A stretch of 64,000 nt of DNA from assembly GCF_001757105.1 (NCBI RefSeq), contig NZ_MDHN01000008.1, forward strand, positions 62,001-126,000, written 5' to 3'. This document shows, piece after piece, positions 51,203 through 60,448 of the stretch. Made by a program: the position numbers and the translations under genes. This stretch comes from Alteromonas confluentis. Lineage in GTDB: Bacteria; Pseudomonadota; Gammaproteobacteria; Enterobacterales; Alteromonadaceae. The notes beneath the pieces were generated by a model, which was not told the origin of the DNA, did no database searches, and saw nothing but the letters and a program-made list of their open reading frames with translations. Each line of letters starts with the position of its first letter. Positions within the stretch are counted from its first letter, which is position 1.

Positions 51203-53194
51203 GTGGAAGCGCTACTAAAAAATAACAAAGAGCAGTTTCTGGAACTATTTACGACCGTCTCACACTATCGAAACAATTTATTCAGTCTGAATACTTGGTG
51301 GGATAAGGTGGCGTTAGTCGGAAAAATAAACTCACTTAATGTACCCCAGAGTTTGCTTGGCAACATGCTAGAGACCAAGTCTGAATTCGCTGTTCTGCAG
51401 GATGATTTAATCGAAAACCTGTTGGCTGAAAATACGCAACAATGTGGCGTTAAAAATCAGACCATTGCACAGACCCTCATTGATATTCCAATTCGTAATT
51501 TATTTGAGCGAACCGCTGATGTGGGGTTTCTCGCTACCGATACGGATATCATTAAGTTTCTGCATGATGCGCAATCAGGCTCGGAAAACAGCGAAAATAT
51601 TGCTGTGCGATTAGAGCAATACGCAGCAAAGTATACGGTTTACGACGATATTATGTTGTTTGACTGCCAAGGTGAGCTGCGTGCGCAAATGGCGCAGGGC
51701 GAGCCCATCGCGGAAACTGACCCTGTGTTATCGGAAATCTTAACTGGCTATCATGAATACCTGGAGATTTGCCGTTATTCACCCCTACGGCCTGCGCATC
51801 CGATTTCATCGTTATTTCTTGCGCCGGTAAGAGATCCTGAAACACAAGAGATCATTGGTATTTTGTGCATGAGCTTTCGGCTGGAAGGCGAGATGCGCAG
51901 TTTGTTTAATGATCTTGATGATGACTCCGGGAACATCTTGGCTCTGCTCGATGAGAAAGGAAATACCCTGGTTTGTAGCGACGATACTGTTTTACCGCGA
52001 GGGAAAACGGTAAATGTGGCAAAGGAAAATCAGATCCTCACCATTGACAGAAAAGAATATATTGTCACTGTCGCAAAAACCCGGGGTTATCAAAATTATC
52101 AAGGGCTTGGATGGCACGGCTGTGTGTTATTACCTCTGACTCACATGGGCTCGCAGCCAACATCAAGTTATGATGCCATTGACGACGTCAATCAGTGGCA
52201 AGGCTTTTCTTCTGTATTGAGCAATATCCAATACCGGGCAAAGATTGTTACCGAAGATTTGGATTTGGTGGTGTTAAATGGGCGCATTGCCGCTGCCCGC
52301 CGCGACGCGGACGAGTTTATTCCCATTCTGGAAGAAATTCGCAAAATTGGCCGCCAGATGCAGTCCATTTTTACCGACTCGGTGAGTCAACTGATGAAAA
52401 CGGCACTCACCACCCATTTCAATGGCATGACCTTCCAGGCCGCACTGGCTATCGACATCATGGACAGAAACTTGTACGAGCGGGCAAACGATTGTCGCTG
52501 GTGGGCACTTACTTCACATTTCCAGAATACACTGAGTAACAACGCCGCTACCGCTGCAGATATCTCGGTAATGGGCGACATCCTCGAATACATCAACAGT
52601 TTGTACACCGTGTACACGGGGATCTATCTGTATGACCGTAGCGGAAAAATTGTTGCCGTATCAGATAAAAGTTTATCTGACCAAATAGGCCAGGAAGCAG
52701 AAAAAAGTTCAGTATGGGAATCGGCGATACGTATGCAGAACGCACAACATTTTCGTGTATCAGCTTTTGAATCAAGCGACTATTACGACAGTAATCCTAC
52801 CTACATATACAATGCCGTCATTCGCAAAAATGATGCTGCGGTTGGTGGCATTGGGTTGGTATTTGATAGCGAGCCGGAATTTTCACAAATGCTGGCAGAC
52901 GTGCTTTGGGCAAATGACAGTGAACGCTTCGGTTTGTATATCGACCGTCGAGGCAAGGTTATCAGCGTAAGCGGCACAGAGCGTTGGAAGGCCGGTGAGC
53001 AAATTACGTTGCCCGCTGCTGTGACGAATGGCGCGAATGGTACAAAAGGCGCTGGTATTTACCATTTGGGCGATGAAGCTTTTCTCCTGGCTTTTGCGGT
53101 TTCAAAAGGATACCGGGAATATAAAACCTCTGATGGCTATGAGAACGATGTGATTGCAATTATCGGTGAGCCAAACGGGCGAGTGGCCGACTAG
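51203..53194 (+). CDS. soluble tandem-Cache sensor protein
   Basis: A 663-residue protein without membrane segments or signal peptide. It appears to be two related halves: each begins with a helix holding (F/Y)ERxxD (IPIRNLFERTADVGFLATD near 95; MDRNLYERANDCRWW near 420) and continues into a Cache-like fold (VYDDIMLFDCQGELRAQM; VYTGIYLYDRSGKIVAVS) followed by a second PAS-like half (NILALLDEKGNTLV; RFGLYIDRRGKVISVSG). Cache domains normally sit in periplasmic chemoreceptors; a cytoplasmic tandem is unusual. No output domain is seen, so it may signal through a partner. GTG start at 51203, 6 bases after AAGGT; the nearby ATG 51198 is out of frame and meets a stop. Confidence 0.8.
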   Translation: MEALLKNNKEQFLELFTTVSHYRNNLFSLNTWWDKVALVGKINSLNVPQSLLGNMLETKSEFAVLQDDLIENLLAENTQQCGVKNQTIAQTLIDIPIRNLFERTADVGFLATDTDIIKFLHDAQSGSENSENIAVRLEQYAAKYTVYDDIMLFDCQGELRAQMAQGEPIAETDPVLSEILTGYHEYLEICRYSPLRPAHPISSLFLAPVRDPETQEIIGILCMSFRLEGEMRSLFNDLDDDSGNILALLDEKGNTLVCSDDTVLPRGKTVNVAKENQILTIDRKEYIVTVAKTRGYQNYQGLGWHGCVLLPLTHMGSQPTSSYDAIDDVNQWQGFSSVLSNIQYRAKIVTEDLDLVVLNGRIAAARRDADEFIPILEEIRKIGRQMQSIFTDSVSQLMKTALTTHFNGMTFQAALAIDIMDRNLYERANDCRWWALTSHFQNTLSNNAATAADISVMGDILEYINSLYTVYTGIYLYDRSGKIVAVSDKSLSDQIGQEAEKSSVWESAIRMQNAQHFRVSAFESSDYYDSNPTYIYNAVIRKNDAAVGGIGLVFDSEPEFSQMLADVLWANDSERFGLYIDRRGKVISVSGTERWKAGEQITLPAAVTNGANGTKGAGIYHLGDEAFLLAFAVSKGYREYKTSDGYENDVIAIIGEPNGRVAD

Positions 53195-53212
53195 TACGTT
53201 GCAATAAAGCAG

Positions 53213-53245
53213 AAAAAAAGAAGGGAGCCAATCGGCTCCCTTCTT
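53213..53245. terminator. bidirectional terminator between the Cache and btuB genes
   Basis: AAGAAGGGAGCC pairs with GGCTCCCTTCTT around AATC. Seven U follow on the minus strand, ending btuB; the plus strand has a weaker tail. Confidence 0.9.
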
Positions 53246-53259
53246 GTTGTATGGTGACA

Positions 53260-55101
53260 TTAGAACGCGTAGTTCACACCAATGTTCGCTGCACGACCAC
53301 GTGAGCGGAATGCCGATGCACCCTGATAGCTTTTATCGAAGGCATTTTCGATACGACCAAATACAGAAAAGTTTTCTGTAACATCGTAGCGGGCACTTAA
53401 ATCTACCAGCGAGTAATCGTCCAGTGGTGCACTGATACCCACTGCATCAGCCACCATGCGAACGGTAGCTTCTGCCGTAACTGCCTCGTAGCGGTAAAGT
53501 ACTGACAGGTTGGCCAGGTCGCGAGGACGGCGAACGCGCTGTGCGCCATTTACGTCGTCTGCATCGTTATAAGTGTAGTTACCTTTAATGGTCCAGGCGT
53601 CGTTAATGGCCCATTGACCAATAAGCTCAATACCTTCAGAGGTGGCGGTACCTAATTCCTGCAGGTAGCCCGAATAAGTCGCCATATCAAACACGATGGC
53701 ATCTTCAATTTTCTGATCGAAGTAGACAACTTCGACAAAAGTGCCTGCTGAAGGTGTGAACTGAAGACCAATTTCGTAGCCTTTAGATTCTTCTTCTTTC
53801 AGCGCTACGTCAGAAGCCGGCGCGTAGCCAAAATCACGGTTATATTGCACTTCGTACAAGCTTGGTGCACGGAAGCCGGTACCGTATGCACCACGAAGTT
53901 TCAGTTCGCCCGCTTGCAGTTCCCAGATATACGCCGAGCTCAGTCGGTAACTCAGGTGTTCACCAAAATCTTCATTGTCGTCGTAGCGAACCCCTGCTGT
54001 GGTAAACAGGTTTTCTACCCATTCACTTTGCAGCTCACCGTAGTAACCCGTTTGTGTGCGGCTTTCGTTTGAAGAGGTAATCGCTTCTTCTTCCCAATCG
54101 ATGCCGTAAACCACGGTATGTTGGTCATTAATGGCCGTGTCGCCAATGTACTCAACGCGTTCAACAGTACCTTTGGTAAAGTAACTGGACGCACCTTCCG
54201 TATAGTTTTCACGTTCAATTAAGGTTTTGGCGTAGGCCAACTGCTGATTACCCGATTCAAGGGCATAATTGGCACTCACGCGGAAGTTGGTTTGTTCAAA
54301 CGCGCTATCACAATCGTTACTGATGCTGAAAGCTGCCGTGTAGCAGTTATCAAATTCACCTTCGCCATCGTTATGACGGGCGACGAAACCGAGCGTCAGG
54401 GCATCAGTGGCTTTCACGCTTACTTTGGCATGCACCGTCGTGTTGTCGTAACCGTCGTCATCTGCCGGGTCGGTATCGTCAATGCGTGAGTTGAAACCGT
54501 CTGTGGAGTAGTCAGATACAGAGAGGTAAGCCTCGACCGTTTCGCTACCGCCACCGACTTCGGCGCTCAGGTTTTGCGTATTATATTCACCCGCTTCCGC
54601 ACGCACACTGCCGTATACACCCTGTTCCAGTCGGCCGCTTTGAATATTGATAACACCACCGGCATCGGCACCGTATACCAGACCTTGCGGACCGCGCAGA
54701 ATTTCTACCCGCGATACATTGCTGCTTTGCAGTTGGCCTACTTGGGGCATTATCTGCGTGCCGGTGGGGTCAGACACATCAACACCATCAATGCGGATTA
54801 GCGTGCGATAGCCTTCCTCACCACGAATGCGAAGGGCTGATGTTGAGCCGATACCACCGCTGTCGGTGACATGCACAGAAGGTTCGATTCGCAGTACTTC
54901 TGCCAGGTTGGCATATCCGCGTAATTCGATTTCTTCTTCAGTCATAACGGATACGGACGTGGCGAGTTCTCTTACCGGTGTAATCACGCGGCTTGAAACA
55001 ACAACGTGTTCAATGTCTGAACCGGGCGTGGCTTCTTCTGCAATTACAGAAGTAACGGTGCAACCTAAAGCAATGGCAATGGCCAGTTTGCTGATGTGCA
55101 T
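53260..55101 (-). CDS. btuB: TonB-dependent cobalamin outer-membrane receptor BtuB
   Basis: A 613-residue outer-membrane receptor. Signal peptide (about 1-21), a TonB box around DIEHVVVSSR (residues 29-38), plug domain (TSVSVMTEEEIELRGY to GADAGGVINIQ, about 45-155) and a 22-strand barrel ending in the Phe of NIGVNYAF. BtuB type is supported by the cobalamin riboswitch 180 bases upstream and the neighbouring btuF-btuC-btuD. GAGGAACACAC precedes the ATG. It has its own promoter and terminator, so it can be controlled apart from the cob operon. Residues binding calcium were not traced. Confidence 0.93.
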   Translation of the reverse strand: MHISKLAIAIALGCTVTSVIAEEATPGSDIEHVVVSSRVITPVRELATSVSVMTEEEIELRGYANLAEVLRIEPSVHVTDSGGIGSTSALRIRGEEGYRTLIRIDGVDVSDPTGTQIMPQVGQLQSSNVSRVEILRGPQGLVYGADAGGVINIQSGRLEQGVYGSVRAEAGEYNTQNLSAEVGGGSETVEAYLSVSDYSTDGFNSRIDDTDPADDDGYDNTTVHAKVSVKATDALTLGFVARHNDGEGEFDNCYTAAFSISNDCDSAFEQTNFRVSANYALESGNQQLAYAKTLIERENYTEGASSYFTKGTVERVEYIGDTAINDQHTVVYGIDWEEEAITSSNESRTQTGYYGELQSEWVENLFTTAGVRYDDNEDFGEHLSYRLSSAYIWELQAGELKLRGAYGTGFRAPSLYEVQYNRDFGYAPASDVALKEEESKGYEIGLQFTPSAGTFVEVVYFDQKIEDAIVFDMATYSGYLQELGTATSEGIELIGQWAINDAWTIKGNYTYNDADDVNGAQRVRRPRDLANLSVLYRYEAVTAEATVRMVADAVGISAPLDDYSLVDLSARYDVTENFSVFGRIENAFDKSYQGASAFRSRGRAANIGVNYAF

Positions 55102-55248
55102 GTGTGTTCCTCAATCTAATGGGTGTGTGCTTGTGACTGAAGGAAGGGGAGTGGATCGGCGAATGCGTAATGGCTTTTGACAATTTCCGCACAGGCAATT
55201 GATTTACCCGACGCTGACATTGAAAAGGAGACACGAAATATGCAATCC

Positions 55249-55269
55249 AATGAAGCCCTCCGCTTCATT
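55249..55269 (-). other. hairpin downstream of the btuB riboswitch
   Basis: AATGAAGC-N5-GCTTCATT, perfect 8-bp stem, 15 bases after the riboswitch aptamer and 148 bases before the btuB ATG. No U-tract follows; a possible expression-platform hairpin, but the mechanism is unclear. Confidence 0.5.
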
Positions 55270-55283
55270 TGTAATCAACTGTT

Positions 55284-55429
55284 TTTCAGGCCGGTGTCGG
55301 GCTTAGCGCCATAATGCGCTTTTACCGTTGCGGGGGCAGCGGTGGATTAATAAACAATGTTCATTCACCACACTTCCCGTTTACCTTGCCCAGATGCGCC
55401 TTAAGTGACGCATCGACAAGCACCTGAAA
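55284..55429 (-). promoter_or_regulatory. cobalamin riboswitch of btuB
   Basis: Minus strand contains the conserved segments in order: GGGAAG...GGTG, AATCC, GCTGCCCCCGCAACGGTAA and GCCCGACACCGGCCTG (the B12 box). P1 closes by TTTCAGG with CCTGAAA, a perfect 7-bp helix at the two ends. Binding of adenosylcobalamin should repress btuB. Confidence 0.95.
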
Positions 55430-55440
55430 CAGCGGGCGCA

Positions 55441-55469
55441 ACCTTACAAATTGTTCATACTAAAGTCAA
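55441..55469 (-). promoter_or_regulatory. btuB promoter
   Basis: On the minus strand TTGACT (55464-55469), a 17-base spacer, TAAGGT (55441-55446). Transcription would start just before the riboswitch. It lies 37 bases after the btuF stop, so btuB can be read alone. Confidence 0.55.
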
Positions 55470-55505
55470 CGGAAAGGCGGTGTGTATGGCTTATTCTTTC
55501 TAGCT

Positions 55506-56378
55506 TTAAGGCTGTGTCAGGTCACTATCTTGTGCATAGAACTGCCGTGCTTTATCAAGCTGTACGCACATCGCTTCAATTTCATCCAGCATGCGGGTCG
55601 TCATGCGATGTACCTTGTCAGCATCAGGATGAAGAATAAACCCATGATTAACCGCAGGTATTTCTGGCCACTGCTGCCAATTAATGGTTTCCGGCTGATT
55701 ATCACCGTGGGTGGTGGGCTGAATAATCACTTGAGGACGTAAATCGAGCACATTCTCCAGACTCACCTGAGGGTAGCCTTCCTCGATGTCGGCATAGATG
55801 TTATCGCCGCCACACAACGCGATTTGCTGCTGCAACCAGGAATTTCCTGCAACAGTGCGTAACGGCCTTGCCCACAGTTCATAAAAAACACTTACTCCCT
55901 CGGCTTTGCTGTAGCGCGCTTTCAGTGCGTGCAAGCGGTACAGGTAATCATTGGCGATGTTCTCAGCCTGCTTTTCACGCCCCGTCAATTTGCCCAGCAT
56001 ACGTAACTCCGACGCCACATCCTGAAGGTTATCGGCTTGGGTATACACGACATTTATCTTGTACTTTTCCAACCGCTGCAGATCGTCTGCCGGGTTACCA
56101 CTACGCCACGCCACGACGGCATCTGGCCGAAGCGCGAGAATTTGCTCGATTTGAAGGCGCGCATAATTGCCCACTCGCGGAATGGAGGATGCCTGAGCGG
56201 GAAAATCGGAATGGTCGGTAGTCGCAATGATCTGATCGCCCGCACCAATGGCAAACAGGCTTTCAACCAGGTGCGGCGCCAACACCACCAGACGACGTTG
56301 TGTTCGCGGGTCCACATCCGTTTGCGCCGCAGCCGAAAGGCTGAGCAGTAGAGCAGATATAAAAACAGCCAGTTTCAT
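55506..56378 (-). CDS. btuF: periplasmic cobalamin-binding protein BtuF
   Basis: A 290-residue binding protein of the metal/corrinoid helical-backbone class. Signal peptide (about 1-18, SAAAQ), then VLAPHLVESLFAIGAGDQIIATTDHSDFP and VGNYARLQIEQILALRPDAVVAW, matching the N-lobe of BtuF; the second lobe has GYPQVSLENVLDLRPQVIIQP. It passes cobalamin to BtuC-BtuD. Start overlaps the cobO stop by one base. Last gene of the operon; btuB follows with a separate promoter. Confidence 0.92.
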   Translation of the reverse strand: MKLAVFISALLLSLSAAAQTDVDPRTQRRLVVLAPHLVESLFAIGAGDQIIATTDHSDFPAQASSIPRVGNYARLQIEQILALRPDAVVAWRSGNPADDLQRLEKYKINVVYTQADNLQDVASELRMLGKLTGREKQAENIANDYLYRLHALKARYSKAEGVSVFYELWARPLRTVAGNSWLQQQIALCGGDNIYADIEEGYPQVSLENVLDLRPQVIIQPTTHGDNQPETINWQQWPEIPAVNHGFILHPDADKVHRMTTRMLDEIEAMCVQLDKARQFYAQDSDLTQP

Positions 56379-56980
56379 TACCAGTCGATACCTTTACGTG
56401 CCATGATCCCTGCATCGAATGCGTGTTTTTGTGAGCGCACTTCACTTACCGTATCGGCTAGATCGGTAATGGCTCTGTGACAAGCGCGGCCCGTCACCAC
56501 GACACTTTGTTCCTTCGGTCGATTTGCCAGAGCATCGAGCACGTCATCAAGATCGATATACTTATACGTTACCATGTAGGTAATTTCATCCAGCAATACC
56601 ACGTCGATGGTGTCATCTTTCAACCAGACTTTGGCTTGCTCCCACGCTTTAGTCGCGGCTGCAATATCGGTGTCTTTGTCTTGTGTTTCCCAGGTAAAAC
56701 CGGTGCCCATAACATGAAAAGGCACACCTACCTGTTGCAGTAAATCGCGTTCACCACAAGGCCATGTTCCTTTCACAAACTGCACCACCGCAGCCTTCTG
56801 GCCATGTCCTACCGCGCGGGTAACCGTGCCGAAGCCTGAGGTTGATTTTCCTTTTCCGTTACCGGTAATGACGATCAGAATGCCTCGTTCTTCTGTAGCC
56901 TGGGCAATGCGCTCGTCTACCTTGGCCTTTTGTGCTTCCATGCGCTTTTTATGTTTCTGCTTATCGTCTTGGTTACTCAT
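56378..56980 (-). CDS. cobO: cob(I)yrinic acid a,c-diamide adenosyltransferase
   Basis: A 200-residue enzyme of the CobA/CobO/BtuR family that adds the adenosyl group to reduced corrinoids. P-loop VITGNGKGKSTSGFGT near 36, ERDLLQQVGVPFHVMGTGFTW near 80 and VVLLDEITYM near 130. The N-terminus is a basic helix (KQKHKKRMEAQKAKVDERI). Downstream of cobQ by 66 bases and coupled to btuF. Called cobO here; btuR and cobA are synonyms in other species. Confidence 0.94.
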   Translation of the reverse strand: MSNQDDKQKHKKRMEAQKAKVDERIAQATEERGILIVITGNGKGKSTSGFGTVTRAVGHGQKAAVVQFVKGTWPCGERDLLQQVGVPFHVMGTGFTWETQDKDTDIAAATKAWEQAKVWLKDDTIDVVLLDEITYMVTYKYIDLDDVLDALANRPKEQSVVVTGRACHRAITDLADTVSEVRSQKHAFDAGIMARKGIDW

Positions 56981-57046
56981 GGTATTACCTGTAAGTCTGT
57001 TTACTGTTACTTAATTGCGATGGGGCACATTCTGCCACACCTCTGT

Positions 57047-58516
57047 TTATCTGAATAAAGGGTCTAACTTCTGCCAGTTGAGGTGATTGTTGCACATCAC
57101 CGCAAGCCGCTCTATTTCACGCTCTTGTTGCGTTTCATAATTATCGACCAGGGTAGTTTCCAGCCCCGCCCAGCGAATGATTTGCTGCAGCGCCTCGGGA
57201 GAATCAAATACACCGTGCAGGTATGTGCCAGCCACTTGGTCATCCTCGCTAATACAGCCGTCAGTCGTGCCATCACTCAAGCGGGCGAACGCATGAACGC
57301 CAGGTTTTACTGTGCTTACACCGACATGGATCTGATAGCCACTTAACGGTGCAGGTTCATCGACGCGCAACGTGAGCGTACCTGTATCACGGGTTAACTG
57401 TTTTTCCTGCTCCAGTCGGGTGTTCACTGGCAATAATCCGAGACCTGAACTGCTGCCAGGGCTGTCTTCTACACCAAGTGGATCGTCAACCTGTTCACCC
57501 AGCATCTGATAGCCACCGCAAATACCCAGCACTTTTCCGCCGTACCGGCAATGGCGCAGAATGTCGTTTTCCCAGCCGCATCGGCGAAGTAAAGCCAGAT
57601 CGCTACGCACGTTTTTACTGCCGGGCAAAATGATAAGGTCGGCTGCCGGTAAAGCCTGGTTTTGAGCTACAAACTGCAAATTGACCTGAGGATGGGTGCG
57701 CAACATATCAAAATCGGTGTGATTACTGATACGACTAAAAACGGGCACCACCACATTTAGAATACGTTCTGCCGAGGCGAGATTTTGTTCGGCTTGAATG
57801 GCGTCTTCGGCGGCCAGTTGAAGGTTATGCAAATAGGGAAGCACGCCAAGCACCGGTTTGCCGGTTTCCTTCTCCAACCAATCAAGGCCAGATTGCAATA
57901 AACTGATATCGCCGCGAAAGCGGTTTATAACAAACCCTTTGATACGATTGCGTTCCGACTCCGACAGTAACGCCAGGGTGCCAACAAACTGGGCAAAAAC
58001 ACCGCCCTTGTCGATATCGGCGATAAGGATAACCGGGCAATCCACCGCCTCGGCAAAGCCCATGTTGGCAATATCACGGTCGCGTAAGTTAATTTCGGCC
58101 GGACTGCCTGCGCCTTCCACCACAACAGCATCGAACTGCTCGCATAATCGCTGGTGAGAACTTAAAACGGCATTCATCGCCACCGTCTTATAATCGTGAT
58201 AAGGCGCTGCCTGCATATCACCAATCGCTTTACCGTGAACAATCACCTGTGCGCCGGTATCGGAACTGGGTTTCAGTAAAATGGGGTTCAGATCCACATG
58301 GGGCGCAATGCCTGCCGCCTGAGCTTGCACAGCCTGTGCCCGGCCTATTTCGCCACCTTGGGCCGTGACGGCACTATTGAGCGCCATATTTTGTGGTTTG
58401 AACGGGGCGACGCGAATATGTCTTTGTTTCAAGCAGCGGCACAGAGCAGCAACCAGCATACTTTTACCCGCATCAGAGCTGGTACCCTGAACCATGAGTG
58501 TTTTACAGCGAGTCAT
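57047..58516 (-). CDS. cobQ: cobyric acid synthase
   Basis: A 489-residue glutamine-dependent amidase that amidates side chains b, d, e and g of adenosyl-cobyrinate a,c-diamide. N-terminal P-loop-like [20 protein letters not shown] at residue 8 and KPQNMALNS near 41; C-terminal class I glutaminase with catalytic Cys in [11 protein letters not shown] near 327 and HGVFDS near 430. Its 4-base overlap with cobC shows coupling. Its presence is notable because earlier corrin-ring genes and cbiB are not here; cobyric acid or a,c-diamide might be salvaged. Confidence 0.94.
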   Translation of the reverse strand: MTRCKTLMVQGTSSDAGKSMLVAALCRCLKQRHIRVAPFKPQNMALNSAVTAQGGEIGRAQAVQAQAAGIAPHVDLNPILLKPSSDTGAQVIVHGKAIGDMQAAPYHDYKTVAMNAVLSSHQRLCEQFDAVVVEGAGSPAEINLRDRDIANMGFAEAVDCPVILIADIDKGGVFAQFVGTLALLSESERNRIKGFVINRFRGDISLLQSGLDWLEKETGKPVLGVLPYLHNLQLAAEDAIQAEQNLASAERILNVVVPVFSRISNHTDFDMLRTHPQVNLQFVAQNQALPAADLIILPGSKNVRSDLALLRRCGWENDILRHCRYGGKVLGICGGYQMLGEQVDDPLGVEDSPGSSSGLGLLPVNTRLEQEKQLTRDTGTLTLRVDEPAPLSGYQIHVGVSTVKPGVHAFARLSDGTTDGCISEDDQVAGTYLHGVFDSPEALQQIIRWAGLETTLVDNYETQQEREIERLAVMCNNHLNWQKLDPLFR

Positions 58517-59136
58517 CTAAGCGGCCCTTGTTCTGGCGGCAAACCAATAAACTGTATAATCGGTATGGCGCTGGGGTAATCTGCAAGCGTGATTCGGGTA
58601 AGGCTTGCATGACTAACAGAAAGTTGCTGATACAGCGCCGGTGAAGTCCAGTCGAGACCAAGCACTCTGGCTATAATTTGTCGTATCACGCCACCGTGGG
58701 TAACCAAAACCGTGTGATTGCCACCGGGGCGGGCAATAATACGCTCCCAAAAGCCTACGACCCGATTGTGAAAATCGCGCAACGATTCAGCCCCCGGCAA
58801 GGTGTGGCTGGAAGGACTTTGCCAGAACGCGTCAAGCAAGGGCCATTGTTCAGTTATGTCATCAAACGGGATACCGTCGAGTTCGCCAAAGTGACACTCT
58901 GCCAGTGTTGGCGCGGTACTGAGTTTGAGATCCAGTTCGCTGGCGAGTACTTTGGCACTGTACAAGCAGCGCTGAAGGGGCGAAGAAATAATGCGTGATG
59001 CGCCGGCAAGTTGGAGGTGTTGCGACATCAATTGGTCATGACCCGCTTCACTGACTTTAATATCCGTTGAGCCATAGAGCGCAGGCTGGCCATTTACTTT
59101 TCCGTGTCGAAGTAAATCAAATACATATGCCATCAT
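58513..59136 (-). CDS. cobC: alpha-ribazole phosphatase-like histidine phosphatase
   Basis: A 207-residue phosphoglycerate-mutase-fold phosphatase, with active-site [10 protein letters not shown] at residues 7-16, [14 protein letters not shown] near 52, FGELDG near 84 and THGGVIRQI near 146. It should remove phosphate from alpha-ribazole phosphate or cobalamin phosphate at the end of nucleotide-loop assembly. Flanked by cobU and cobQ with 4-base overlaps on both sides, so firmly in the operon. Confidence 0.9.
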   Translation of the reverse strand: MMAYVFDLLRHGKVNGQPALYGSTDIKVSEAGHDQLMSQHLQLAGASRIISSPLQRCLYSAKVLASELDLKLSTAPTLAECHFGELDGIPFDDITEQWPLLDAFWQSPSSHTLPGAESLRDFHNRVVGFWERIIARPGGNHTVLVTHGGVIRQIIARVLGLDWTSPALYQQLSVSHASLTRITLADYPSAIPIIQFIGLPPEQGPLR

Positions 59137-59657
59137 TCATTTCCTTTTAAATGCATCGGCAGGCCTGCGGCCATAAAAGTTACCTTGTCGGCGTATTGGG
59201 CGGTTTTCTGGTTCAGCCAGCCGGCCAGATCGACAAAGCGGCGGCTGACATCGCCCACAGGGATAACCCCTAATCCCACTTCGTTGGCAACCACGTACGT
59301 CACTCCCCGGCGCTGTTGCATGCAGCGTATAAGCGCATCGAATAAGGCTGAAAAGTCTTGCGCTGGCGCTTCGTATAAATGGTTATTCAGCCATAATGTC
59401 AGGCAGTCAATCAGCACAATGTCATTGTCTGGAAGGTCGCAGAGTTGCTCAGCCAGTAAAAGTGGCGCTTCCCAGGTAAGCCAGTGCGCCGGGCGGTCAT
59501 GTTGATGCTTCGCGATGCGTTCTCGCATTTCGTGGTCGAAGGGGGTGGCCGTAGCGATGTAGTGTACGGGGTTGGCCGTTACTGACTCTGCCTGCATAGC
59601 CTGTTGCTGGGCATAACGGGATTTTCCTGAGCGGGCGCCGCCGATAATCAGATGCAT
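59133..59657 (-). CDS. cobU: adenosylcobinamide kinase / adenosylcobinamide-phosphate guanylyltransferase
   Basis: A 174-residue bifunctional enzyme (also CobP) that phosphorylates and GMP-activates adenosylcobinamide. P-loop IGGARSGKSRYAQ at residues 5-17, HQHDRPAHWLTWEAP near 52, VLIDCLTLWLNNHL near 80 and VVANEVGLGVIPVGDVSRRF near 124. Start overlaps the cobS stop by one base. The kinase step lets the cell use imported cobinamide, in line with a salvage operon. Confidence 0.94.
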   Translation of the reverse strand: MHLIIGGARSGKSRYAQQQAMQAESVTANPVHYIATATPFDHEMRERIAKHQHDRPAHWLTWEAPLLLAEQLCDLPDNDIVLIDCLTLWLNNHLYEAPAQDFSALFDALIRCMQQRRGVTYVVANEVGLGVIPVGDVSRRFVDLAGWLNQKTAQYADKVTFMAAGLPMHLKGNE

Positions 59658-60448
59658 TACGACACACCGCCTATCAACAGCATCAGGTAAATGGTCAGCT
59701 CCTGAATTTGTTGCGCTGCGCCAAGGGTATCGCCGGTAAAGCCTTGAACATGTTTTAGCATCTTGTATTTAAGGAAATGGCGCAAGAGTATGCAGGTCAC
59801 CAGAATAAGCACTGCTGTGCCAAGTGGAAGTAAAAGCAACGCGAGGCCGCCAGTGATGAACAGAAATGCCATTGCGGAAACGGAATAGGGGGTGGCAAAG
59901 GGCATACTCTTGGCAATTTTACCGCTGCTGCTTTCAGTGGCGTAAGGTAAATCCTGCACGTGACTCAGTGCAAAGGCGCGGGAAAGGGGGTAAGCCACGA
60001 ATAATGACAACACAAGAGATTGCTGCTCAACCAGCGATGTTAGCAACACCCACTTACCAAACAAAGCCCCCACAAGTGCACATACTCCGTAGGTGCCCAG
60101 TCGACTGTCTTTCATGATGATCAGTTTGTGATCTTTATCCTGACCGCCACCAAATGCATCAGCCGTGTCTGCCAGACCATCTTCGTGAAAGGCGCCGGTC
60201 AGCAATACGCTGGCCAACACAACCAGGAAAATTAGCACGCTAGCCGGTAACAGGGATGAAAGCAGCCAAATCCAAACACTGAGAATGCCAGCCAAGACCC
60301 AGCCCACCAACGCAAAGTATTTCCCCGCATGGTGCATGGCATCGTTACTGTAAGTTACACGATGACCCACCGGTATACGGGTAAAAAAGCTTAACGCTAA
60401 CAATAGGGCATGGGCATGCTGGCGAACACCAGAGAGGACGTTTGTCAT
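59657..60448 (-). CDS. cobS: adenosylcobinamide-GDP ribazoletransferase
   Basis: A 263-residue inner-membrane enzyme (also CobV) that joins adenosylcobinamide-GDP to alpha-ribazole or its phosphate. About six to seven hydrophobic segments; the family motif GAFHEDGLADTADAFGGGQD near 85 with the Asp-rich metal site is clear. One-base overlaps with cobT upstream and cobU downstream give a coupled set for nucleotide-loop assembly. Confidence 0.93.
   Translation of the reverse strand: MTNVLSGVRQHAHALLLALSFFTRIPVGHRVTYSNDAMHHAGKYFALVGWVLAGILSVWIWLLSSLLPASVLIFLVVLASVLLTGAFHEDGLADTADAFGGGQDKDHKLIIMKDSRLGTYGVCALVGALFGKWVLLTSLVEQQSLVLSLFVAYPLSRAFALSHVQDLPYATESSSGKIAKSMPFATPYSVSAMAFLFITGGLALLLLPLGTAVLILVTCILLRHFLKYKMLKHVQGFTGDTLGAAQQIQELTIYLMLLIGGVS

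Noticed and set aside
55240..55314. 24-codon plus-strand frame with AAGGAG upstream, across the btuB riboswitch
   Set aside because: The bases are explained by the conserved aptamer on the other strand; a short frame with a chance ribosome site is expected.
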